Shown: positions 22,332 to 28,997 of the stretch, piece by piece | Numbering within the stretch: position 1 is the stretch's first letter | Layout: the number at the start of each line of letters is the position of its first letter | IMG/VR virus record: IMGVR_UViG_3300046616_000262 | Location: 1 to 34,803 of that record | Length of the DNA stretch: 34,803 nucleotides | Source of the DNA: a virus | Reading direction: 5' to 3' (one strand) | Notes under the pieces: generated by a model | Databases searched by the model: none | Seen by the model: only the letters and a program-made list of their open reading frames with translations | Told to the model about the DNA's origin: nothing | Position numbers and translations under genes: made by a program

Positions 22332-22415
22332 ATGAGAAGCCGCCAGAGGCCCTACAAGCGCATCGTGGCGTCCGAGGTGGCTACGGCCGAGCTCGCAGCA
22401 AATAACCGCACCTGA
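22332..22415 (+). CDS. Very short open reading frame (possible leader peptide)
   Basis: A 27-residue frame begins with ATG 6 nt after AAAGGGGTAGG and reads Met-Arg-Ser-Arg-Gln-Arg-Pro-Tyr-Lys-Arg, ending in Asn-Asn-Arg-Thr. It is strongly basic at its N-terminus. The good ribosome site and its place directly before the structured region suggest a leader peptide, but chance is a fair alternative. Confidence 0.35.
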   Translation: MRSRQRPYKRIVASEVATAELAANNRT

Positions 22416-22439
22416 TGCGTTGTAGTGTGTCCTATTGGG

Positions 22440-22907
22440 ATTCCGCGCTAACGTTCAGCTCTTACCGCGCGCCCGTCGGCGCTTGGTTCCGGTCCCAATC
22501 GCGCTGCGCGCGACGCTAACGCGCCCCTCCGGGGTTGTGCCGGCTGCGTTACGAAGGTTTTCCCATGAATGGGAAACCCAGCCCACGCGGTGGCCAGCGG
22601 CCAGAAATGGGCCGTTGCCTGACAAACGGGGTTAGCCTCGCTGTGAGATGAGGTGATGAGCTGGGCGCCGCGTCCCGTGAGGGTGCGGGGTTTCGTCCAG
22701 CGTGAACGGGGCGCAGGTGCCCGTAGCCCTCGCCGGGGTTTGGCGAGGGTGAGCCGGTAGGAGCCGGGCCGGTAGGCCTTGGCCGCTTGCGGCCAACTCC
22801 GTAGCCCGGCGAAGGTCTGCGCAACCGGCCCTTGACCGTTGATCTGAGCATGTTGAGGTTATAAGGCCGGCCTGCCGGCCGTACCTTGTGCGCCGCGAAG
22901 CGGTGCA
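22440..22907 (+). ncRNA. Candidate large structured RNA or folded origin region
   Basis: About 470 bp hold at least nine hairpins and no credible gene. Clear stems are TAACGC/GCGTTA (22517-22522, 22546-22551) enclosing CCCC-TCC-GGGG, TTTCCCAT/ATGGGAAA (22559-22576), CAGCGGCC/GGCCGTTG (22595-22617) and CCC-GTGA-GGG (22674-22683). Others are ACGGG/CCCGT (22706-22724), CCCTCGCC/GGCGAGGG (22727-22749) and GCCGGGC/GCCCGGC (22763-22810), the last enclosing TTGGCC/GGCCAA. The set ends with GGCCGGC/GCCGGCC (22865-22880) and TGCGCCGC/GCGGTGCA (22889-22907). G-U pairs and a GNRA loop favour RNA. Strand and ends are uncertain; a single-strand origin or transfer origin is the alternative. Confidence 0.5.
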
Positions 22908-23026
22908 GTCATTTTCCTTCTTGGCTAGTGATTGTGGTGGTGGTTGAGTAACAACTTAATAGGGCAAATACTCGTAGGAAATCGTCAGAAACCCGCGCCA
23001 GTGCTGAGTCTTGACGATTCCGTGGT
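22908..23026. other. Spacer upstream of the dyad cluster
   Basis: Mostly unstructured, with TAATAGGGCAAATAC near 22959; a related ATTAGGGCAAATTC occurs near 23251, shortly before the rep gene. I see no gene. Confidence 0.4.
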
Positions 23027-23066
23027 TACGCATGACGGTGCGTAGAACTACGCATGGCGGTGCGTA
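23027..23066. promoter_or_regulatory. Paired TACGCA-N6-TGCGTA dyads upstream of rep
   Basis: Two 18-bp dyads with the same arms and 6-bp spacers lie at 23027-23044 and 23049-23066, 22 bp apart, two helical turns. A third copy is at 23199-23216. Equal spacing points to one dimeric DNA-binding protein, plausibly the RepL-like product or a copy-number regulator. Confidence 0.75.
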
Positions 23067-23198
23067 GTCTTGCGCATCTGGGTGCGGTGGTGATGACGTT
23101 GAGCGAAAGCCCAGGCACTTATTCTTTCGGTCATGTGAGCAATGACGCCGACAGTGAACGAAAGAGTAAGAGCTTGTCTTTGCGGAGAGACGAAAAGC

Positions 23199-23216
23199 TA
23201 CGCACTCGAATGCGTA
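23199..23216. promoter_or_regulatory. Third TACGCA-N6-TGCGTA dyad
   Basis: The same 6-bp arms and 6-bp spacer recur here, extended by one base on each side (CTACGCA/TGCGTAG). It is the copy nearest the rep gene and could overlap its promoter region. Confidence 0.75.
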
Positions 23217-23282
23217 GTGTCATACACATTAGCGGTAAACCCATACGGTGATTAGGGCAAATTCACGACGTCGCGATGCAAA

Positions 23283-23300
23283 ACCCATGTTATCATGGGT
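23283..23300. promoter_or_regulatory. Dyad in the rep leader
   Basis: ACCCATG and CATGGGT are perfect 7-bp arms around TTAT, 33 bp before the rep start. The centre TATCAT is -10-like. It may be an operator over the rep promoter or a leader hairpin. Confidence 0.5.
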
Positions 23301-23332
23301 GCATTGCAATGTTTATTTGGGCGGGGGAGTTT

Positions 23333-23896
23333 ATGGGAACTGCAAAAAATATAACGTTGCCGGCACAGGACGAGGCGGTGGCAGATGGTCGCGGAAACAA
23401 GTCCCAAGGCTGGCTGCAGTCGGATAAGGCCGCGCACCAGGCAATGTGGAAACTTGGGATCAAGCATCCGATGGCGTTGGCCGTGCTGCACTTCATGGTT
23501 TCCAAGTTGTCACGCGGCACAAATGGCGTGGTTATCAGCGCGGCCGCGCTCGCCAAACAGATGGGGATTGCACCCAGGACTGTACAAAACACCATCTCCG
23601 TTTTGCGGGATTGCAAGTTTGTTCAGGTCTTGAAGTCCGGAAATGTCAATGTTTACATCATCAATTCGCGCGTGGCGTGGCAGGGCGACCGCGGCATGCG
23701 CTATGCCTCTTTCAATGCGCAGATATTGGTTGATGAGTCCGAACAGGCCCAACCTGTTGACGAGCTGATAGAGCAAGCCAACGAGCTGATGCAGGTTCCG
23801 GTGATGCACTTCAATGAAGAAATACAATTGGATGCCATCGACCCACCGCCGCCGCCACGGCAGGGGAGTTTGCTCCCGCCGGAGTCAGACGAGTAA
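23333..23896 (+). CDS. RepL-like plasmid replication initiator (winged helix)
   Basis: The 187-residue product has the layout of RepL-type plasmid initiators. Residues about 38-60 form a helix before the DNA-binding domain. A winged helix-turn-helix follows at about 68-102 (Ala-Ala-Leu-Ala-Lys-Gln-Met-Gly-Ile-Ala-Pro-Arg-Thr-Val). The next strand block reads Val-Asn-Val-Tyr-Ile-Ile-Asn-Ser-Arg-Val-Ala-Trp, then Tyr-Ala-Ser-Phe-Asn-Ala. The tail is acidic and Pro-rich. Start 23333 follows GGGGGAG; an in-frame ATG at 23276 lacks a site. Firmicute RepL is the best-known group; relatives occur in Gram-negative phages and plasmids. A transcription regulator is the alternative. Confidence 0.75.
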   Translation: MGTAKNITLPAQDEAVADGRGNKSQGWLQSDKAAHQAMWKLGIKHPMALAVLHFMVSKLSRGTNGVVISAAALAKQMGIAPRTVQNTISVLRDCKFVQVLKSGNVNVYIINSRVAWQGDRGMRYASFNAQILVDESEQAQPVDELIEQANELMQVPVMHFNEEIQLDAIDPPPPPRQGSLLPPESDE

Positions 23897-24038
23897 CACC
23901 GCGCTTAATCCTGCGGCTTGGCGATGTATATTATTTGACAGCTTGTGTAAAAAAAGTACGCCGCGTGTCATACCCCTACGACAGACCCAATGCAACGCCG
24001 GAACGGCTGGCCGTCGAACGGGATCGTTCGCGCGGTGA
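23897..24038. other. Gap between rep and portal gene; expected cos position
   Basis: In P2 the cohesive-end site lies just past the 3' end of Q, which is here. The gap contains a dyad CGAACG-GGAT-CGTTCG (24015-24030), a GTGTAAAAAAAGTACG tract near 23945 and a second imperfect GC dyad near 23999-24014. No P2 cos consensus is recognisable, so cos is inferred by position only. The dyads may also terminate the convergent rep and Q transcripts. Confidence 0.4.
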
Positions 24039-25067
24039 TCACTTCTGCGGGGCCGCATCCAGGCTGTAATCGTTGAAGCGCACCACCTCATCCCCCAGCC
24101 AGTCGTTCAGCTGCAGGAACCGGTCTTGCAGCGGTTTGATTTCATTTCGTCCGAACACGCGCGCGGCGGTCGCCGGGTCGCTGAATCCGCCCGTATTGCT
24201 CGGCACCACGCCCAGCAGCTGCGGCGGGATCCGGTGGGCGGCCAGCATGTCGTCACGGCTCACGTTCTTGATGTTGAAAAACTCGTCCTTGGCGGTCACT
24301 TCGGACACGGGGATAAGCTGGATGCCGTCTTTCTTCCCGTTCGGGGCATACATGAACAGGTTGCGGAAGTTGCCCGGCCCCTTGCTGTCTTTCAAGGCCT
24401 GGCGCAGCGCGTTGACGTCCGCCTCGCTGTGGGCCGGATCCGTCATGTACAGGATGAAACCGGCATGGGATCCGTTCTCGTAGTAGCGCCGGCGGAAGAG
24501 GGTGGCCGATTCGTTCAGCCAGGCCGAGTGCAGCGCGCCCAGGTATTCCGGCAGGCCATACACTTCCTGGTTGATGTCCGGCGTCATCAGGTGGAAGATC
24601 GACCCGGGCTTGAATTCGTGTTCTTCACCAGAGCCGTCCAGGAAGAAATACTGGCCATCCTTTAGGCCGCGGCGCGTGTACTTGGCCAGCGACGGCACCA
24701 GCTGCAGAGCGCGCCCCAGCATGTTGTCTTTGCGTTCCAGGTAGCTGTTGCCAAAGGAAACTTGATCGAGCGCGAAACGGCCGAAGGCTTCCCGCGACAG
24801 CAGCTTGTGCGGGATGAAGGTGGACGCCAGGACATTGGCCTTGAAGTACAGCGCGGAGGCGTGGTGCGTGCCGGCGCGGAACGACTTGGCCAGGCCGCCA
24901 AAATTCACCGGCGGTTCGTACCAGCGGCCATTGGCCAGGCACTCCACGTAGTTCAGGATCTCGGCCCGGTCCATCACGGGCATGGGGTCGCCAAAGGTGA
25001 AAGCTTCGATATTGGCGGCCGGGCGTGCTGGTGCAGCAGCTGCGGGCGCGCTGTGTTTCTTCGTCAT
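24039..25067 (-). CDS. Q: Portal protein gpQ
   Basis: The 342-residue product equals P2 gpQ (344) and belongs to the PBSX/P2 portal family. Twelve subunits form the head vertex through which DNA passes and to which the terminase docks. Conserved segments include Phe-Thr-Phe-Gly-Asp-Pro (residues 23-28), Tyr-Glu-Pro-Pro-Val and Gly-Leu-Ala-x-Ser-x-Arg-Ala-x-x-His-His, then Asp-Ile-Asn-Gln-Glu-Val-Tyr-Gly-Leu-Pro-Glu-Tyr and Arg-Arg-Tyr-Tyr-x-Asn-Gly-Ser-His-Ala-Gly. It starts on an ATGA overlap with the terminase stop. Confidence 0.96.
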   Translation of the reverse strand: MTKKHSAPAAAAPARPAANIEAFTFGDPMPVMDRAEILNYVECLANGRWYEPPVNFGGLAKSFRAGTHHASALYFKANVLASTFIPHKLLSREAFGRFALDQVSFGNSYLERKDNMLGRALQLVPSLAKYTRRGLKDGQYFFLDGSGEEHEFKPGSIFHLMTPDINQEVYGLPEYLGALHSAWLNESATLFRRRYYENGSHAGFILYMTDPAHSEADVNALRQALKDSKGPGNFRNLFMYAPNGKKDGIQLIPVSEVTAKDEFFNIKNVSRDDMLAAHRIPPQLLGVVPSNTGGFSDPATAARVFGRNEIKPLQDRFLQLNDWLGDEVVRFNDYSLDAAPQK

Positions 25068-26827
25068 GTGTACATCTCCAGGATTGAGGTATTGGTGGCC
25101 GTGCCGCCTTCCAGCGGTTCGTTGCCCATGGCGTGCAGGCAGGCCCATGCCAGGTCGGCGTGGCCCGTTTCCTGGCTGTAGCCTGCGGCGTAGGTGATCT
25201 GGCGACCGCTGGCCGTGACAGTCTTGCGGATCGCCAGGAAGGCCGCCGCCAGATCCGTCCAGCCGGCGTCAAACTCCAGGCGCCCGTTGCCGACGACCGA
25301 CAGCCCTTTGAGGACCAGGCGGCCTTTGACTTCCGGCGAGTATTGGAGCGGCACCACGGCCGGATAGAACTGCTTGACCAGCTGGTGGACGCCGGCGCCG
25401 ATACCGGTGGTGTCGATCGCCATGTAGGTCACGTTGTACTGCGCGCAGATTTCCTTGATGCTCCTGGCCTGCGCTTCAAAGTCCATGCCGCGCCACTGGT
25501 GTTTGGCCAGCACGCGGAACTTGCCGCCAGGGACAGCCGGCGGCGCCAGGACCACACAGCCGGCCGAGTCGCCGGACAGGGCCGGGTCATAGCCGACCCA
25601 TACGGGCCGGTGGCCGAAGGGGCGCAGCGCCAGGAACTTGACGTCTTCCCACACTTCCCAGGTATCGACCATGCAGCGCTGCAGGTCGGCAAACTTGAAG
25701 ATCGAGGCCGTGTCGTCAATGAACTGGCACATCAGCAGGTTGGCGTATTCCTCTGCGCTGTACTCCATGCTGAGCTCGTCCAGGTCGAACAGGTTGCAGC
25801 CTGCCGCGTGCGCATCTTCCACCGTCACGATCTGGCGCCACTGGCGGTCTTCGCACATGCGGCCTTGCGCCAGGGCGGTGTGCGAAACGTCCAGGTGGAT
25901 GTGTTTGGACTTGTCGCGGCCGCGGTTGAAGTGCGATCCATCCCAGAACGGATAGGCGCTGTGGCTCATGGCGGACGGCGTGGAGAAATACGTCTTGCGC
26001 CATTGCTTGTGCATGGCCATGCCGGACGCCACCTTGTTCAGCTCCTTGAACTTCGGCACCCAGAAATATTCATCGAAGTAGAAATTGCCGTGGTAGGACT
26101 GCGCCGTGCGCGCATTCGTGCCCAGGAAGTACAGGTGGGCGCCGTTCGGCAGCACCATGGGGTCGCCGCGCAGCTCGACCCCGCAAACCTCTTTGGCGAA
26201 TTGGATGATGTACTGCTTGAACACATGCGCCTGGGCCTTGCTGGCCGACAGGAAGATCTGGTTGCGGCCTGTCTCCAGCGCATCGAGCAGGGCTTCCCGT
26301 GCGAAATACCAGGTCGCGCCGATCTGGCGCGACTTGAGGATGTTGCGCGTGCGGCGGTCGCCCTGGCGGTACCACACCTTCTGGTAATCGAACAGGGAAT
26401 CCAGGAAGGCCTCGCGGATTTGCTCGACCTGGTCTTCGCTGAATTCGTTGCCGCCGCCTTTCTTACGCTGGGCGTCTTTGCGCTCCAGCTTCGGGTTAAG
26501 GTCGCTTTCCTTCCCGGTCTGTTCGTACTTCTGCACCCTGGCCGACTGCCCCATCTGGCGCATCAGCAGGTCAATTTCCTTGAAGTCGCGGCCGTCCTTT
26601 TCCGTCTTGGAGATAAGCGCTACCAGGCGCGTTTCTATGCACGTTTCGATGCGGTCCAAAACGGTGGATTCGTCCCACTTGTCGCGCTGCTTCCACGATT
26701 CCACGGTGGCCCGCTTGAGGCCCAGGTGGCGGGCCACGGACGAAATGCGCCAGCCCTGCCAGTACAGGGCACGGGCGGCGCGGCGCGGGTCAAATTCGGG
26801 TTGTGCGATAGGGGCGTTGTCGAGCAT
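25064..26827 (-). CDS. P: Terminase large subunit gpP (ATPase/nuclease)
   Basis: The 587-residue product matches P2 gpP (about 590). It cuts at cos and pumps DNA into the head. An N-terminal helix-turn-helix (about 12-45) precedes the ATPase, whose Walker A-like Lys-Ser-Arg-Gln-Ile-Gly-Ala-Thr and Walker B Phe-Tyr-Phe-Asp-Glu-Tyr are clear. The C-terminal nuclease shows Val-Gly-Tyr-Asp-Pro-Ala-x-Ser-Gly-Asp and Ile-Asp-Thr-Thr-Gly-Ile-Gly. The start at 26827 gives the family N-terminus; longer in-frame starts run through the late promoter region. It is divergent from O. Confidence 0.96.
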   Translation of the reverse strand: MLDNAPIAQPEFDPRRAARALYWQGWRISSVARHLGLKRATVESWKQRDKWDESTVLDRIETCIETRLVALISKTEKDGRDFKEIDLLMRQMGQSARVQKYEQTGKESDLNPKLERKDAQRKKGGGNEFSEDQVEQIREAFLDSLFDYQKVWYRQGDRRTRNILKSRQIGATWYFAREALLDALETGRNQIFLSASKAQAHVFKQYIIQFAKEVCGVELRGDPMVLPNGAHLYFLGTNARTAQSYHGNFYFDEYFWVPKFKELNKVASGMAMHKQWRKTYFSTPSAMSHSAYPFWDGSHFNRGRDKSKHIHLDVSHTALAQGRMCEDRQWRQIVTVEDAHAAGCNLFDLDELSMEYSAEEYANLLMCQFIDDTASIFKFADLQRCMVDTWEVWEDVKFLALRPFGHRPVWVGYDPALSGDSAGCVVLAPPAVPGGKFRVLAKHQWRGMDFEAQARSIKEICAQYNVTYMAIDTTGIGAGVHQLVKQFYPAVVPLQYSPEVKGRLVLKGLSVVGNGRLEFDAGWTDLAAAFLAIRKTVTASGRQITYAAGYSQETGHADLAWACLHAMGNEPLEGGTATNTSILEMYT

Positions 26828-26873
26828 GGACGAAGCGTAGGGCCACGCGCGCGTGAGGGCATTAAGGCGCGGC

Positions 26874-26892
26874 TGTGCCCGGCGCCGGTACA
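26874..26892. promoter_or_regulatory. Ogr-type activator site between P and O
   Basis: TGTGCCCGGCGCCGGTACA is a near-symmetric TGT-N13-ACA dyad in the divergent P/O region. Reading toward P, a TCACGCGCGCG block follows 17 nt later, much like the block 16 nt after the other two sites. The symmetry and the single copy suggest one site may serve both the leftward P-Q and rightward O operons. Confidence 0.75.
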
Positions 26893-26927
26893 GCGTCCGC
26901 TCGTTGAGCCAGAGGGGCCGACAGGAC

Positions 26928-26962
26928 AACATGGCCATGGTCAACACCACTCAACCATGTTG
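26928..26962 (+). promoter_or_regulatory. Inverted repeat in the O leader
   Basis: CAACATGG (26928-26935) and CCATGTTG (26955-26962) are perfect 8-bp arms 19 bp apart, ending just before the GGAG ribosome site of O. A transcript hairpin here could limit access to that site. Confidence 0.5.
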
Positions 26963-26970
26963 GAGAAAAA

Positions 26971-27942
26971 ATGATCCGCAAACGTCACATCTCGCTCACT
27001 CTGGCCGCCATCGGCCTGCTGGGCTTCGCTGCCAGTGCCTACGCCGCCGCTGGCGTACAGATTCCGGTGGACGCCGCCAGCCTGGGCCTGATGGGCCTGG
27101 GCACCGTCGCCACGGGCGGCACCGACAATCACGCCGACAAGACCAAGTTTTTCCGCATCGCCAAGGAAGGCGCGACCACCGACGGCCGTGTCATTGAGCG
27201 CCAGTGGCTGGAGCAGATGGCCGCTAACTATGACCCGGTCAACGTGTACGGCGCCCGCGTCAACCTGGAACACTTCAAGGGCATCATTCCGGACAGCCCG
27301 TTCAAGGCCTACGGCGACGTGCTGGCACTGGAAACCCGCGACGAGGCGGACGGCAAGCTGGGCCTGTACGCCCAGATCAAACCGACCGCGGACCTGGTTG
27401 CGCTGACCAAGGCCGGCCAGAAGGTCTACACCTCGTGCGAAATCAACCCGAAGTTTGCCGATACCGGCGAAGCCTATCTGGTTGGCCTGGCTGTGACCGA
27501 CAACCCGGCCAGCCTGGGCACGGAAATGCTGGCCTTCGCGGCCCAGAACCCGAACGCCAACCCGCTGGCCAAAAAGAAGCAGGCGCCGGACAACCTGTTC
27601 ACCGCGGCCAGCGAAGAACTGGTGATCGACATGGAAGCGCAGAGCATCGCCACTGTGCTGCTGTCCAAGGTCAAGGCGCTGCTGGGCAAGAACGCCAAGG
27701 AATCCGGCCAGGCAGTGGACGCCCGCTTCGCGGACGTGAGCGCCGCCGTGGTCGTGCTGACCACCCACACCACCGAGTCGATCCAGAAGCTGAGCGCCAC
27801 CATCACCGAGCAGGGCAAGACGATCAAGGAACAGGCGGACCAGCTGGCCGCCCTGACCGCCAAGCTGTCGGCCACGCCGGACGGCGCGCCACCGCGCCGC
27901 CTCGCGACTGGCGGCAACAGCCAGCACAAGACCGACTGCTAA
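26971..27942 (+). CDS. O: Capsid scaffolding protein/protease gpO with signal-peptide-like N-terminus
   Basis: The 323-residue product is P2 gpO-like (284). The protease triad aligns as Asp71, His101 (Asn-Leu-Glu-His) and Ser155 (Tyr-Thr-Ser), matching Asp19, His48 and Ser107 of P2. The C-terminal half is the helical scaffold, with the usual Ala-Thr-Gly-Gly tail. About 50 extra N-terminal residues precede the family start: Arg-Lys-Arg-His, a hydrophobic Leu/Ala/Gly helix, then Ala-Tyr-Ala, a classic secretion signal layout. GGAG lies 6 nt before the ATG; no downstream start matches the family. Confidence 0.93.
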   Translation: MIRKRHISLTLAAIGLLGFAASAYAAAGVQIPVDAASLGLMGLGTVATGGTDNHADKTKFFRIAKEGATTDGRVIERQWLEQMAANYDPVNVYGARVNLEHFKGIIPDSPFKAYGDVLALETRDEADGKLGLYAQIKPTADLVALTKAGQKVYTSCEINPKFADTGEAYLVGLAVTDNPASLGTEMLAFAAQNPNANPLAKKKQAPDNLFTAASEELVIDMEAQSIATVLLSKVKALLGKNAKESGQAVDARFADVSAAVVVLTTHTTESIQKLSATITEQGKTIKEQADQLAALTAKLSATPDGAPPRRLATGGNSQHKTDC

Positions 27943-27977
27943 CCAACTGCCCCCCAACAATTACAGGAAACACCACT

Positions 27978-28997
27978 ATGAATAACCAAACCCGCCTGGT
28001 CTTCAATGCCTACGTCCAGGCCATCGCCCAACTGAACAGCGTGGACGACGCCAGCAAGAAATTCAGCGTTGCGCCATCGGTGCAGCAGACCCTGGAGAAG
28101 CGCGTTCAGGAGTCCAGCGACTTCCTGAGCAAAATCAACGTTGTTCCTGTGACCGAACAGAAGGGCGAAAAGCTGGGCCTGGGCGTGGGCGGCACCATCG
28201 CCGGCACCAAGGACACCACCCTGGGCCCGCGCGTGCCGAACGATCCGTCCAACCTGGTCGGCAAGGATTACGAATGCACCCAGACCAATTTCGACACCGC
28301 CTTCCGCTACAACAAACTGGATATGTGGGCCAAGTTCCCGAACTTCCAAACCCAGCTGCGTGACGTGATCGTCAAGCAGCAAGCGCTGGACCGCATCATG
28401 ATCGGCTGGAACGGCGTGTCGCGCGCGGCCACTTCCAACCGTGTGACCAACCCGCTGCTGCAGGACGTGAACAAGGGCTGGCTGCAGAAGTACCGCGAAG
28501 AAGCGCCGGAGCGCGTCATGGACGAAGGCGCCAACGCTGGCGAAGTGCGAGTGGGGGCAGCGGCCGGCGCCGACTACGAGAACCTGGACGCCCTGGTTTT
28601 CGACGCCACCAACACCCTGATCGACCCGGTAAATGCGGAGAACACCGACCTGGTGGTGATCTGCGGCCGCGCCCTGTTGGCGGACAAGTATTTCCCGATC
28701 CTCAACAAGGAGCAGGACAACAGCGAGAAGCTGGCGGCGGACGTCATCATCAGCCAGAAACGTATCGGCGGCCTGCCGGCGGTGCGCGTGCCATTCTTCC
28801 CGGCCAACTGCGTGTTCATCACCACGCTGTCCAACCTGTCGATCTACTACCAGGAAGGCGGCCGCCGCCGTGCTGTGATCGACGAGCCGGCAAGCGACCG
28901 CGTGGCCAACTACGAGTCCAGCAACGACGCCTATGTGGTGGAAGACTTCGGCGCCGGCGCGCTGGTCGAGAACATCAAGACTGCATGGGCGGCCTGA
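27978..28997 (+). CDS. N: Major capsid protein gpN
   Basis: The 339-residue product matches P2 gpN (357), the HK97-fold shell protein. The first residues (Asn-x-Thr-Arg-x-x-Phe-Asn-Ala-Tyr), the segment Gly-Val-Gly-Gly-Thr-Ile-Ala-Gly-Thr-Lys-Asp-Thr and Met-Ile-Gly-Trp-Asn-Gly-Val-Ser-Arg-Ala are family hallmarks. gpN is cut by gpO during maturation. It starts behind CAGGAAA, 35 nt after O. The last codons overlap M as TGATG. Confidence 0.96.
   Translation: MNNQTRLVFNAYVQAIAQLNSVDDASKKFSVAPSVQQTLEKRVQESSDFLSKINVVPVTEQKGEKLGLGVGGTIAGTKDTTLGPRVPNDPSNLVGKDYECTQTNFDTAFRYNKLDMWAKFPNFQTQLRDVIVKQQALDRIMIGWNGVSRAATSNRVTNPLLQDVNKGWLQKYREEAPERVMDEGANAGEVRVGAAAGADYENLDALVFDATNTLIDPVNAENTDLVVICGRALLADKYFPILNKEQDNSEKLAADVIISQKRIGGLPAVRVPFFPANCVFITTLSNLSIYYQEGGRRRAVIDEPASDRVANYESSNDAYVVEDFGAGALVENIKTAWAA

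Noticed and set aside
22435-22635. 66-residue plus-strand frame in the hairpin region
   Set aside because: Basic low-complexity product, no ribosome site, and its bases are explained by the hairpins.
22446-22636. Integron attC-like GCTAAC/GTTAGC pairing
   Set aside because: The terminal core triplets do not match the attC consensus and no integrase or cassette is present.
22549-22851. 100-residue minus-strand frame in the hairpin region
   Set aside because: Its Pro/Arg/Ser/Gly composition is typical of structured GC-rich DNA; it has no ribosome site.
22440-22907. RNase P RNA, tRNA, rRNA fragment or group II intron as explanation of the hairpins
   Set aside because: I found no conserved RNase P or tRNA motifs, no domain V-like hairpin and no reverse transcriptase.
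23054-23251. 65-residue plus-strand frame upstream of rep
   Set aside because: It runs through two of the TACGCA dyads and has no ribosome site; the dyads explain the sequence better.
13000-23900. CRISPR array or insertion sequence in the accessory region
   Set aside because: No regularly spaced repeats with unique spacers and no transposase or matching terminal inverted repeats were seen.
25133-26974. 613-residue plus-strand frame
   Set aside because: It is antisense to the well-supported terminase gene and also covers the late promoter; no recognisable domain.
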